The notes: generated by a model not told the origin, from the letters alone. A stretch of 8,306 nt of DNA from Bdellovibrionales bacterium (GCA_028279085.1 JANQSX010000169.1:1-8306), one strand, 5' to 3'; counted from the stretch's first letter, positions 1 to 6,531 are shown. A program made the numbers and translations.

Positions 1-1214
1 GCATCTGTTTTTCTATCACCAGGGTTAGTTTCATCTTTTAAATAAGCTCTTTCCACCACAATTAATTTTTGACCTCCCAAAGAGAAAAAATCCGTTACAC
101 CATTTTGACCCTTTAAATTACTTATCTCTATGTCCGATTCCATAGGATATACGAATTGAGCATTGACTCTTTCCGTATCAATATCAAAACGACTAAAACG
201 CACATATTGTTTGTTATCTTCTTTTGTTTTATCTTGTTCATCTTGATGTAAAGGATGTTCTGTAGTCAACCAAAGTGCATTTTGCTCATGATCAACAGAT
301 AAAGCTTCAAAAGCCTTATTTTCTTTTACCCCCCATTGTCCCAACTGATTCAGATCATCCGGCCAATACATTCCCGGTAAAACCCATCTAGAAAGCCACC
401 TCCCTTTTAAGTCAAAAAGAAACACCGCGGGAGGTTCAGTTAAATCATCCATTTGAGCACCTTCTGAACTGATAAATATCTGATCTGAGTTTAAAAAAGC
501 GGCACCCTCCGGATCGATAGAGGCAAATCGTTGTCCCTCCCTATTATTTAAAAATACTTGATCCCTTAAGTGCAATTCGTATTGCTTTTTTTCTCCCTCC
601 TTTTTTTGTACTAGTCTAAACTTATAAAATCGCGCAGGGCCTTTTTTATTCTTATCATCCGATAAAGCAATAAAAGCATTTTGTTTCTGATCGTATGAGA
701 GAGCGGACAAGCCTCCGACAGGTATATTTTTAAGCTGTAAATTATGATTTAAAACCTGTTCATTTACAAAGTCCAAAGAAAAAAAGACAGCAGGTGGTGC
801 ACCTAAAACAAAAGAAGCTTCATTATCAGTCGGTGCCACTTTCTGAACCGGTAAGTTTAACACAAGAGGCTTATTACCACTTTTTACATCCGAGCCTCGA
901 TTGGAAAAGAGGGCACGAGTTGATGGTCCTATACTATGCTTTCCTATCTCTATTGATGCAAAATTACCAGTATTCTTTTCTACAGAGCCTTTCTCTTTAA
1001 TCACTTCTTCTTTATCTTTGTGAGACTCATCCTTTGCTACACGATTAGAAAAATCATCAGCTAAAGAATTTGATGACTCATCTAATTTATTGGATTCCGT
1101 TTTAGTACTTAAATAAGAATGCTCAGTAGAGGACACAAGATAATCAATTGCTAAAAAAACAATCGCACAGCCTATCGGGAGGATAATAAAAATCCACTTC
1201 CTCATAAGTCGCAT
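1..1214 (-). CDS. Esterase-like/phytase-like beta-propeller protein, N-terminally anchored, partial at left edge
   Basis: This frame is open from an ATG at 1214 to the window edge: 404 codons plus two bases, with no stop, so the C-terminus is missing. Residues 5-27 form a hydrophobic stretch (from WIFIILPIGC to FLAIDYLV), either a signal anchor or a long signal peptide. A Cys at residue 16 follows P-I-G, a poor lipobox. Residues about 30-100 are a Ser/Asp/Lys/Glu-rich linker without obvious fold. From about residue 110 the sequence matches, from memory, the family named 'esterase-like activity of phytase' (PF13449): V-GGLSALSYD near 166-174, a DPEG segment near 235, GRWLSRWVLPGMYWPDD in the middle, FEALSVD near 302 and KLIVVERAYL near 390. 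The family is a beta-propeller, often exported; the real substrate is generally unknown and the name does not prove phytase or esterase activity. A second in-frame ATG at 1205 is possible; neither start has a good Shine-Dalgarno. The gene lies 80 bases downstream of the lipoprotein gene on the same strand and may be co-transcribed with it. Confidence 0.85.
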   Translation of the reverse strand, partial: MRLMRKWIFIILPIGCAIVFLAIDYLVSSTEHSYLSTKTESNKLDESSNSLADDFSNRVAKDESHKDKEEVIKEKGSVEKNTGNFASIEIGKHSIGPSTRALFSNRGSDVKSGNKPLVLNLPVQKVAPTDNEASFVLGAPPAVFFSLDFVNEQVLNHNLQLKNIPVGGLSALSYDQKQNAFIALSDDKNKKGPARFYKFRLVQKKEGEKKQYELHLRDQVFLNNREGQRFASIDPEGAAFLNSDQIFISSEGAQMDDLTEPPAVFLFDLKGRWLSRWVLPGMYWPDDLNQLGQWGVKENKAFEALSVDHEQNALWLTTEHPLHQDEQDKTKEDNKQYVRFSRFDIDTERVNAQFVYPMESDIEISNLKGQNGVTDFFSLGGQKLIVVERAYLKDETNPGDRKTD

Positions 1215-1294
1215 TGTGGACTCAAAGTATAAAGAAAGTCAATGATATTTATAACTATGAGTTTTTGTTTTACTCAGGATGACATAAGATTTAT

Positions 1295-1906
1295 TTAGTC
1301 ATCATCGGTGGAATAAAAGTTACATTCAGTATATGACTCTGTATCAAGAATATCCCGCAGAGCCTCGCCTTCTTCTTGTCCGATCCAGTTCAAAAAACGA
1401 CCAAGATCATTTTTTGGCTTTTTATTTTCCAATTTGATTACTTTTTCATCAAAATCCACAGCTAACTCATATAAGTTCTGCTTAAATTTGAATTGAATTT
1501 GATCTAATTTATAAATAGAACTTTCCACTCTTGATCTCTCAGAGTCACTACGCGCCCTTTCCCTTTTTCTTTCCAATGCCTCTCTCGCATCACAAATACG
1601 ATCATGAGAATCTTCCAACTTTTTTTTAAAACATTCCCTCATTACTCTGGGAGGATATTTATCACTTACACCGAAAACATCTGTAACCAGATCAATCGTA
1701 TTATCCGGAACAGATAAATCAGGCTTACAGTTTTTTAATAAGTCTTTCCAAGAGAGTGTTTCTTCAAGGTCTGTAGGTAATTCTGTATCCGGGTCACCGG
1801 ATCTATCATCCGGCCTGCGATCTCTCTCACCTCCGGTAGATAGATCGGTACAGGCTGCTAAAAAAAATGAACATAATATCATGATGCAAAATATTTGTTT
1901 GTTCAT
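1295..1906 (-). CDS. Unrecognised lipoprotein with charged linker and helical, four-cysteine C-terminal domain
   Basis: The protein is 203 residues long from the ATG at 1906. I chose this start over an in-frame ATG at 1930 because GGAGAG lies six bases upstream and the signal peptide then begins cleanly with MNKQ. Residues 5-18 are hydrophobic and end in the lipobox L16-A-A-C19, so signal peptidase II cleavage and lipidation of Cys19 are expected. The +2 residue is Thr, not Asp, which in enterobacterial rules favours the outer membrane. Residues 20-50 are a disordered-looking stretch rich in Asp, Arg, Gly and Pro. The remainder is mostly helical, with a highly charged central part (EALERKRERARSDSERSR) that could be a coiled coil, and four cysteines after the lipid-bearing one (NCKPD, RECFK, RICDA, TECNF) that could form two disulfides in the periplasm. 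It ends in an acidic tail (STDDD). I do not recognise the family. It is divergent from purA. Confidence 0.8.
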   Translation of the reverse strand: MNKQIFCIMILCSFFLAACTDLSTGGERDRRPDDRSGDPDTELPTDLEETLSWKDLLKNCKPDLSVPDNTIDLVTDVFGVSDKYPPRVMRECFKKKLEDSHDRICDAREALERKRERARSDSERSRVESSIYKLDQIQFKFKQNLYELAVDFDEKVIKLENKKPKNDLGRFLNWIGQEEGEALRDILDTESYTECNFYSTDDD

Positions 1907-1912
1907 ATATAT

Positions 1913-1918
1913 CTCTCC
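1913..1918 (-). promoter_or_regulatory. Shine-Dalgarno fixing the lipoprotein start
   Basis: The minus strand reads GGAGAG-ATATAT-ATG, a six-base spacing to the ATG at 1906. The other in-frame ATG at 1930 has no comparable site and would put eight extra residues, including an acidic one, ahead of the signal peptide. Confidence 0.75.
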
Positions 1919-1963
1919 AAAAATATTCAAACGCCACTTACTTTACCTTCGGTACAAACACCT

Positions 1964-1969
1964 ATTATA
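1964..1969 (-). promoter_or_regulatory. Candidate -10 box (TATAAT) for the lipoprotein gene
   Basis: A perfect TATAAT on the minus strand would start transcription near 1957, about 50 bases before the lipoprotein ATG. No good -35 sits at 16-18 bases; the nearest resemblance, TTGATG at 1984-1989, is only 14 bases away. In DNA this AT-rich a TATAAT can occur by chance. Confidence 0.3.
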
Positions 1970-2011
1970 TTAACTAAAATGGCCATCAAAAACAAAATTC
2001 TTAGATGTAAT

Positions 2012-2023
2012 AGACTTAAGTCT
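2012..2023. repeat. 12-bp perfect palindrome, possible operator
   Basis: AGACTTAAGTCT is its own reverse complement. In addition AATAGAC (2009-2015) is matched by GTCTATT (2034-2040) as a 7-bp inverted repeat sharing the left arm. It lies about 43 bases upstream of the candidate -10 of the lipoprotein gene and about 190 bases upstream of purA. Binding by a dimeric regulator is an inference from symmetry only. Confidence 0.35.
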
Positions 2024-2062
2024 TCAGTAGTTTGTCTATTTATTAATCCAATCCAATAACAT

Positions 2063-2084
2063 TATATTCCAAAATATATTCCAA
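2063..2084. repeat. Direct repeat of TATATTCCAA with 12-base period
   Basis: TATATTCCAA occurs at 2063-2072 and again at 2075-2084. Two further TCCAA copies lie at 2047-2051 and 2052-2056. The near-one-turn spacing is what tandem binding of a regulator would produce. The region is simple in composition, so chance is a real alternative. Confidence 0.35.
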
Positions 2085-2157
2085 TCTTAACCTTATAAAA
2101 TAAGAAAAACCTATTGAAAACGGAAATTTCAGGACCTAAGCAGTTTAAAAATCAACT

Positions 2158-2192
2158 TAAGGGAAACAAGGCTTGCAAAAGGACTTCCCTTA
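2158..2192 (+). promoter_or_regulatory. Hairpin in the purA leader
   Basis: TAAGGGAA (2158-2165) is exactly complementary to TTCCCTTA (2185-2192), giving an 8-bp stem with a 19-base loop. The loop carries the AAAGGA Shine-Dalgarno of the short upstream reading frame, and the base of the 3' arm is the A of that frame's ATG. Nine T residues follow from 2201, eight bases after the stem, so it resembles a weak terminator or attenuator but with the T tract displaced. The stem is short and has only three G-C pairs. Confidence 0.45.
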
Positions 2193-2200
2193 TGTCTTAA
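2192..2200 (+). other. Two-codon upstream reading frame (ATG TCT TAA) ahead of purA
   Basis: AAAGGA at 2178-2183 stands eight bases before an ATG at 2192, the best ribosome-binding arrangement in the leader, yet the frame closes after two codons. It is in the same frame as purA, whose GTG begins nine T residues after the TAA. If ribosomes start here they would terminate right beside the purA start and could re-initiate there. A base error that turned a sense codon into TAA would instead make this ATG the true purA start. Confidence 0.4.
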
Positions 2201-2209
2201 TTTTTTTTT

Positions 2210-3508
2210 GTGTCAGGCATTATTGTAATAGGATCCCAGTGGGGCGATGAAGGAAAAGGAAAAGCAGTTGATGTTTTTTCTGCAGAAGCGGATTATGTAA
2301 TTCGTTACCAAGGTGGCGCTAACGCCGGCCACACATTGAATATTGGCAACCAAAAAAAAATTTTACACCTTATCCCCTCCGGAATTTTTCATTCCAATAC
2401 CACCTGTATTATCAGCGCCGGTGTGGTGTTGGATATTGAAACTTTAGTATCTGAAATACAGGCTATCAAACAGTCCGGAGATTATTTAAATAAACCTTCA
2501 AAATTACTTATTTCTGATTCCGCCACAGTATTATTAAGTTATCACAGGGTTTTAGACCAAGCCCGGGAAAAAGCGGTTAATGGTGTAAAAATCGGCACTA
2601 CAGGAAAAGGAATCGGGCCGGCTTATGAAGATAGAGCTTCCCGTAAAGCTCTGTTGTTTGGTGATCTATTTACGGATAAAGAAACTCTAAAAAACAAACT
2701 AGAAAAATCTCTCAGCGAAAAAAACTTCTTAATTGAAAAGTTTTATAAACAAACTCCTGTTTCATTGGAAAACATTTTAAATAAAGTTCTATCTTTAAGA
2801 GAAGAGTTAAAATTTTACCGATGTCATGACACTTCTTCCGTCATTTACAAAGCTTTAAAAGAGAATAAAAAAGTGCTTTTTGAAGGAGCACAGGGCAGTT
2901 TATTAGACCTCCTCCATGGCACCTACCCTTATGTTACCAGCTCCAGCACTTTATCCGGTTCCGCTTTAGTGGGATCAGGAATTGGACCAGGTTTCATCAA
3001 GAAGGTAATTGCTATTACCAAAGCTTACACTACAAGAGTAGGCGGAGGGCCTTTTCTCACAGAATGCACAGGAGAAGAAGGAGAGCTTTTGCAAAAAACA
3101 GGAGAAGAATGGGGAGCCACCACAGGTCGTATGAGAAGATGCGGCTGGTTGGATCTACCGGCCCTAAAATATTCCGCCCGTATTAACGGTATCACTCATC
3201 TGGCTCTAATGAAGTTAGACGTGTTATCTTATTTAAAAGAAATTCCAGTGTGTGTAGCCTATACCTTAAAAGGAAAAACAATTTACGATTACCCGGTTTA
3301 TTCTTCAGAACTGTCTGAATTTAAACCGGTTTACACTGTGCTTCCAGGTTGGCAGGAGGAGATTTCTTCAATGAAAAAATTTGAAGAGTTACCAAAAAAA
3401 GCTCAAGATTATATTCGGCTTATTCAAAAAGAACTGGATATACCTGTAGAAGTAGTATCTGTCGGTCCTACCAGAGAAGCCACAATATGGCGCCGTAATC
3501 TGTTTTAA
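2210..3508 (+). CDS. purA: Adenylosuccinate synthetase
   Basis: PurA joins IMP and aspartate using GTP to give adenylosuccinate, the first committed step from IMP to AMP, in the cytoplasm. The 432 residues equal the usual bacterial length. The N-terminal GSQWGDEGKGK gives the GTP-binding loop with catalytic Asp13, and GGANAGHT places catalytic His41 at the same number as in E. coli. Other family blocks follow: GTTGKGIGPAYEDR, LFEGAQGSLLDLLHGTYPYV, AYTTRVGGGPFLTE, WGATTGRMRRCGWLD and the C-terminal VSVGPTREATI. The start is GTG at 2210, immediately after nine T residues and with no Shine-Dalgarno of its own; SGIIVIGSQWG is the expected beginning, and an in-frame TAA at 2198 blocks any earlier start. 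It is the first gene of a probable operon, 18 bases ahead of the next gene. All key residues I checked are present, so it should be active. Confidence 0.97.
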   Translation: MSGIIVIGSQWGDEGKGKAVDVFSAEADYVIRYQGGANAGHTLNIGNQKKILHLIPSGIFHSNTTCIISAGVVLDIETLVSEIQAIKQSGDYLNKPSKLLISDSATVLLSYHRVLDQAREKAVNGVKIGTTGKGIGPAYEDRASRKALLFGDLFTDKETLKNKLEKSLSEKNFLIEKFYKQTPVSLENILNKVLSLREELKFYRCHDTSSVIYKALKENKKVLFEGAQGSLLDLLHGTYPYVTSSSTLSGSALVGSGIGPGFIKKVIAITKAYTTRVGGGPFLTECTGEEGELLQKTGEEWGATTGRMRRCGWLDLPALKYSARINGITHLALMKLDVLSYLKEIPVCVAYTLKGKTIYDYPVYSSELSEFKPVYTVLPGWQEEISSMKKFEELPKKAQDYIRLIQKELDIPVEVVSVGPTREATIWRRNLF

Positions 3509-3526
3509 TATGGAAACCAAAATATC

Positions 3527-4951
3527 ATGGGACAGGAAACAAAACGATCATCTTATACAACAGAGCAGGAACAGGAATTTTATCTGTTTCTAAAAGAAGA
3601 AACCCGACTTCTCAAACAATGGATAAAAAACCAACATTTTAAAAACTCACCTCAAATATGCGGATATGAAGCGGAGGGATGGATTATAAACGAAAAAGCC
3701 CTCCCTGCTCCCTGTAGTGATAAACTATTGGAAAATATTTCAGATCCTCATATTACACCGGAGCTTTCAAAATTTAATTTTGAAATAAACGGCAACCCTT
3801 TTCATTTGAACAAGAGTCTAGCAGAGAATCTGGAACAAGATTTTCAATTTTTTATAAATAAATGCTCAGATGCGGCTATCCAACAAAACAACAGAGTCAT
3901 GTTTATTGGAATCTATCCTGACCTCACACAAGTTCCTTTTGGAATGAAACAAATATACCCGAGAAATAGATACTACGCCATAAACGATCGCATTAATTCC
4001 CTGAGAAAAAAATCAATTAATGTTAAAATACAAGGTAGAGAAACATTTCTTATTGATACTACCAACATCATACATGAAGCACAAACCACTTCTTTACAAA
4101 TTCATTTGCAAGTCCATTTTTCTCAGGCAAAAGACTTTTACAACGCCTCTCTTATTGCCAGCCCCATCATGAGTGCCCTCTGTGCTAATTCCCCTTACGT
4201 TTTTGGAAAGGAATTATGGGAAGAGTCGCGTATCCCTCTTTTTGACAGAGTCATTTCATTGGACGTAAAACAAGGAGAGCGGGATATTTCCCGTGTAGGC
4301 TTAGGTCATGGCTTTGTTCATGAGTGTGTATCAGAACTCTTTGAACATAACCTTTTGCACCCTATCTTGCTTCCTGAAATAAAAAAAGAAGGAAAAAATA
4401 AATTACAACATCTATTACTTCATAATGGAACTATCTGGAGATGGAACCGGCCGATTATCGGATTTGATGAAAAAAGCCAACCCCATTTCCGTATTGAACA
4501 CAGAGTCCCCTCTTCCGGCCCCACTTCCGTTGATATGCAAGCTAATATTTTATTTTTCATTGGTCTTGTTCATTTTATACAGAAACACATAGCCGGTAAA
4601 AAACTTCAAATCAGTTTTCAGGAATTAGAAAATGATTTTTATCTAGCTTGCCGTTTAGGATTTTCCACTAAAATAGAATGGTTAGATGAAAAAGTTTATA
4701 CAATACATGAACTTCTATATCAAAAATTAATACCCGCTGTATGGGAAGAACTAAACCAATTAGATTTGCAATCTCCCCGAGCGAACTATTTAATAAATGA
4801 TGTTATCAAAAATCGAGTTGTCTCATTACAAAACGGCTCAGCCTGGCAAAAAGCTTATGTTCGTAAGTTTGGAAAAGACTTTGACAAACTGATACAAGAT
4901 TATTGGGATAAACAAAACAAGAATATCCCTGTTCATGAGTGGAGCGTCTAA
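3527..4951 (+). CDS. Glutamate-cysteine ligase family enzyme (carboxylate-amine ligase)
   Basis: The 474-residue protein carries family signatures of the glutamate-cysteine ligase (GCS2-like) fold, in which ATP activates a glutamate-type carboxylate for attack by an amine. Visible blocks are GYEAEGW with Glu48 and Glu50 (metal/ATP site), PELSKFNFEING with Glu79 and Glu86, RNRYYAINDR, TTSLQIHLQVH with Gln191 and His193, ANSPYVFGKELWEESR, the stretch NGTIWRWNRP, and FRIEHR with Arg322, Glu324 and Arg326 followed by GPTSVDMQANILF. The family includes true glutathione-pathway enzymes and others of unknown substrate, so the amine partner cannot be read from sequence. No glutathione synthetase is visible nearby. 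The ATG at 3527 follows purA by 18 bases with a modest GGAAA ten bases upstream, and the gene downstream begins at or across its stop, which argues for co-translation. The next gene encodes an amide hydrolase, suggesting the two act on related molecules. Confidence 0.85.
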   Translation: MGQETKRSSYTTEQEQEFYLFLKEETRLLKQWIKNQHFKNSPQICGYEAEGWIINEKALPAPCSDKLLENISDPHITPELSKFNFEINGNPFHLNKSLAENLEQDFQFFINKCSDAAIQQNNRVMFIGIYPDLTQVPFGMKQIYPRNRYYAINDRINSLRKKSINVKIQGRETFLIDTTNIIHEAQTTSLQIHLQVHFSQAKDFYNASLIASPIMSALCANSPYVFGKELWEESRIPLFDRVISLDVKQGERDISRVGLGHGFVHECVSELFEHNLLHPILLPEIKKEGKNKLQHLLLHNGTIWRWNRPIIGFDEKSQPHFRIEHRVPSSGPTSVDMQANILFFIGLVHFIQKHIAGKKLQISFQELENDFYLACRLGFSTKIEWLDEKVYTIHELLYQKLIPAVWEELNQLDLQSPRANYLINDVIKNRVVSLQNGSAWQKAYVRKFGKDFDKLIQDYWDKQNKNIPVHEWSV

Positions 4952-4956
4952 TATTT

Positions 4957-5970
4957 ATGCTGTTCCTAAATGATATTCCAAAGGGCTTTTTCAATATAAC
5001 ACCAAAAGAAATAACAAAAGTTATCAACGGCCCCACTATCATCCATTTGAAAGGTGACAATAAAACACCTGTGTTTGTTTCCATCCTTCTTCATGGAAAT
5101 GAATTTTCAAGTTTAATTATTTTACAAAAAGTTTTAAAAAAATATCATAAAAAAACCTTACCTAAGAGTTTGATCCTTTTTATAGCTAATCCTCAAGCTT
5201 GTGCGCAAGGAGTGCGGCAATTAGAAGGACAACTTGATTTTAACCGTATATGGAATGGAGGTTCTTCTCCTCAACACTCGGTAGCTGAACAAGTATTACA
5301 ATATGTTAAAGATCAAAAAATTCATATAGCTGTTGATATTCACAATAACAGCGGAGAAAACCCTCTTTACTCCTGCATTAATAAGAAAAAAGAAGAGTTT
5401 GTAAAATTGGCACAAATTTTTTCCAAAGATATTGTGCATTTTACGGAACCGGATTCTGTTCTATCCATCGCTTTTTCTGAAATTTGTCCTACTGTGGTGC
5501 TTGAATGTGGGCTGCCTGGAAATAAAGAAGGACTCAACTCCGGAGTTCGGTTTATTGAAACTATTTTAAATGAAGATACAGGTTGGAAAAATGAAGAAGT
5601 GAAAATCCCATATATTTATTCCACTTATGCTAGATTATATATTGAACCGGACTCCAAAATTTCTTTTCACCAAAAACCGGTTTTAAATAACAATCATTTT
5701 TGTCTGACAGATCAATTTGATAAATTTAATTTTAAAGAACTCCAAACTCATACTATTCTGGGGAAAATAAAAGATCCGAAGCGAATTAAGTTAATCGATA
5801 AAACCGGAGAAAATATTTTTGATCATTTGTTTTCTATTGTTGATAATAACTGGATAGTTAAAAATCCTTCTATACCTTCTATGTTTACAAAAGATATAAA
5901 AATCGCCAAATCAGATTGTTTAGGTTATGTTATGAAAAAAATACCTATTGACAGCTTTTTTAGAGGTTGA
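4957..5970 (+). CDS. AstE/AspA-like M14-family zinc amidohydrolase
   Basis: The 337-residue protein belongs to the succinylglutamate desuccinylase/aspartoacylase group of the M14 zinc peptidase clan, which removes acyl or amino-acid groups from an amide. The zinc ligands are H46-G-N-E49 and His129 in DIHNN; DFNRIW gives the substrate-binding Asn96 and Arg97, and LECG gives the catalytic Glu183. GPTIIHL before the first motif and FTEPDSVLSIAFSEICPTV after the second are blocks I recall from a proteobacterial subfamily of unassigned substrate. The C-terminal third (from about residue 210) is less recognisable. I prefer the ATG at 4957, five bases after the upstream stop and 12 bases after GGAG (4941-4944). 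A GTG at 4939 would overlap the upstream gene by 13 bases, add six residues, and lacks a Shine-Dalgarno. True AstE works in arginine catabolism, but no ast gene is here, so a role tied to the adjacent ligase is more likely. The dps promoter overlaps its last codons. Confidence 0.85.
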   Translation: MLFLNDIPKGFFNITPKEITKVINGPTIIHLKGDNKTPVFVSILLHGNEFSSLIILQKVLKKYHKKTLPKSLILFIANPQACAQGVRQLEGQLDFNRIWNGGSSPQHSVAEQVLQYVKDQKIHIAVDIHNNSGENPLYSCINKKKEEFVKLAQIFSKDIVHFTEPDSVLSIAFSEICPTVVLECGLPGNKEGLNSGVRFIETILNEDTGWKNEEVKIPYIYSTYARLYIEPDSKISFHQKPVLNNNHFCLTDQFDKFNFKELQTHTILGKIKDPKRIKLIDKTGENIFDHLFSIVDNNWIVKNPSIPSMFTKDIKIAKSDCLGYVMKKIPIDSFFRG

Positions 5971-5976
5971 GATAAT
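5948..5976 (+). promoter_or_regulatory. Sigma70-type promoter for dps
   Basis: A perfect -35 TTGACA (5948-5953) is followed after exactly 17 bases by GATAAT (5971-5976), one mismatch from consensus. The -35 and spacer lie inside the last codons of the hydrolase gene and the -10 starts right after its TGA. The predicted start of transcription near 5983 leaves a leader of about 78 bases. This is the best promoter in the window and suits a gene that is transcribed independently of the purA cluster. Confidence 0.65.
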
Positions 5977-6048
5977 TTATATATAGCAACAAAACAGGAG
6001 AACTTTACTATTTTAAAAATAAGGAAAAATAATTTTACTCCATTAGAA

Positions 6049-6054
6049 AGAGGA
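6049..6054 (+). promoter_or_regulatory. Shine-Dalgarno supporting the TTG start of dps
   Basis: AGAGGA lies six bases upstream of the TTG at 6061. The first in-frame ATG is Met44, inside the conserved helical core, so the TTG start is required for a complete Dps protein. Confidence 0.75.
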
Positions 6055-6060
6055 AACACA

Positions 6061-6531
6061 TTGAACATCAACACTGGTATTCCCGAAAGTAAGAGATTAC
6101 GTATTGCAGAAGGTTTGTCCCATCTTCTAGCGGATAGTTATACCTTGTATCTCAAAACACAAAATTACCACTGGAATGTAACAGGCCCTATGTTTCACAC
6201 ACTTCACTTGATGTTTCAGGAACAATATACAGAACTTTCTCAAGCCGTTGATTTAATTGCTGAAAGAATTCGAGCATTAGGCATCTATGCTCCTGGCTCA
6301 TACGCTCATTTTCAAAAACTCAGTGCAATAAAAGAGGAAATAGACATTCCAAGAGCTGTAACTATGATTGAAAACCTTACTTCCGATCATGAAAAAGTGG
6401 TTAACACAGCTCGTTCTGTCTTCCCTACTGCTGAAAAAGGTGATGATGAAGCCACCTTGGACTTACTCACACAGCGTATTCAGATACATGAAAAAACCGC
6501 CTGGATGCTCAGAAGCCTCCTTGAAGAATAA
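6061..6531 (+). CDS. dps: Dps family DNA-protecting ferritin-like protein
   Basis: Dps forms a 12-subunit shell that oxidises and stores iron, using peroxide, and in many species coats DNA during stress. The 156 residues match the usual length. The core LLADSYTLYLKTQNYHWNV, the following GPMFHTLHLMF and DLIAERIRALG are diagnostic. The inter-subunit ferroxidase ligands are His37, His49, Asp64 and Glu68, in the same spacing as E. coli His51, His63, Asp78 and Glu82. The acidic residue expected four after the second histidine (E. coli Asp67) is Gln53 here. APGSY after the second helix and the terminal KTAWMLRSLLEE are typical of proteobacterial members. The N-terminus is short with only modest positive charge (KRLR near residues 11-14), so DNA binding through a long basic tail is not evident. 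It starts with TTG, has its own promoter, and ends 45 bases from the convergent glycosylase gene. Confidence 0.95.
   Translation: MNINTGIPESKRLRIAEGLSHLLADSYTLYLKTQNYHWNVTGPMFHTLHLMFQEQYTELSQAVDLIAERIRALGIYAPGSYAHFQKLSAIKEEIDIPRAVTMIENLTSDHEKVVNTARSVFPTAEKGDDEATLDLLTQRIQIHEKTAWMLRSLLEE

Larger units (their letters stand above)
1907..2209. other. Divergent intergenic region between the lipoprotein gene and purA
   Basis: These 303 bases contain no credible gene. On the left are the Shine-Dalgarno and candidate -10 of the lipoprotein gene. In the middle is the 12-bp palindrome AGACTTAAGTCT (2012-2023). Between 2047 and 2084 the pentamer TCCAA occurs four times, including two exact copies of TATATTCCAA set 12 bases apart. 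On the right is the purA leader with a hairpin, a two-codon reading frame and a T tract. I found no convincing -35/-10 pair for purA: TTGAAA at 2114-2119 has no matching -10, and TATAAA at 2094-2099 has no -35. Confidence 0.7.

Noticed and set aside
794..1000. Plus-strand open frame of 68 codons
   Set aside because: It lies wholly antisense to the phytase-like gene, whose protein has clear family motifs, and its product looks like random sequence.
1258..1276. TGAGT/ACTCA inverted repeat between the lipoprotein and phytase-like genes
   Set aside because: A 5-bp stem with a nine-base A/T loop and no following T tract on the minus strand is not a credible terminator.
4939..4941. GTG as start of the AstE-like gene
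   Set aside because: It lacks a Shine-Dalgarno and adds only six residues; the ATG at 4957 has GGAG upstream and gives a more family-like N-terminus.
4806..5084. Minus-strand open frame of 92 codons across the ligase/hydrolase junction
   Set aside because: It is antisense to two well-supported genes and the translation resembles no protein family.
5971..5988. Possible Fur box in the dps leader (GATAAT followed by A/T)
   Set aside because: Only one hexamer resembles the Fur unit and it coincides with the promoter -10; there is no 19-bp symmetrical site.
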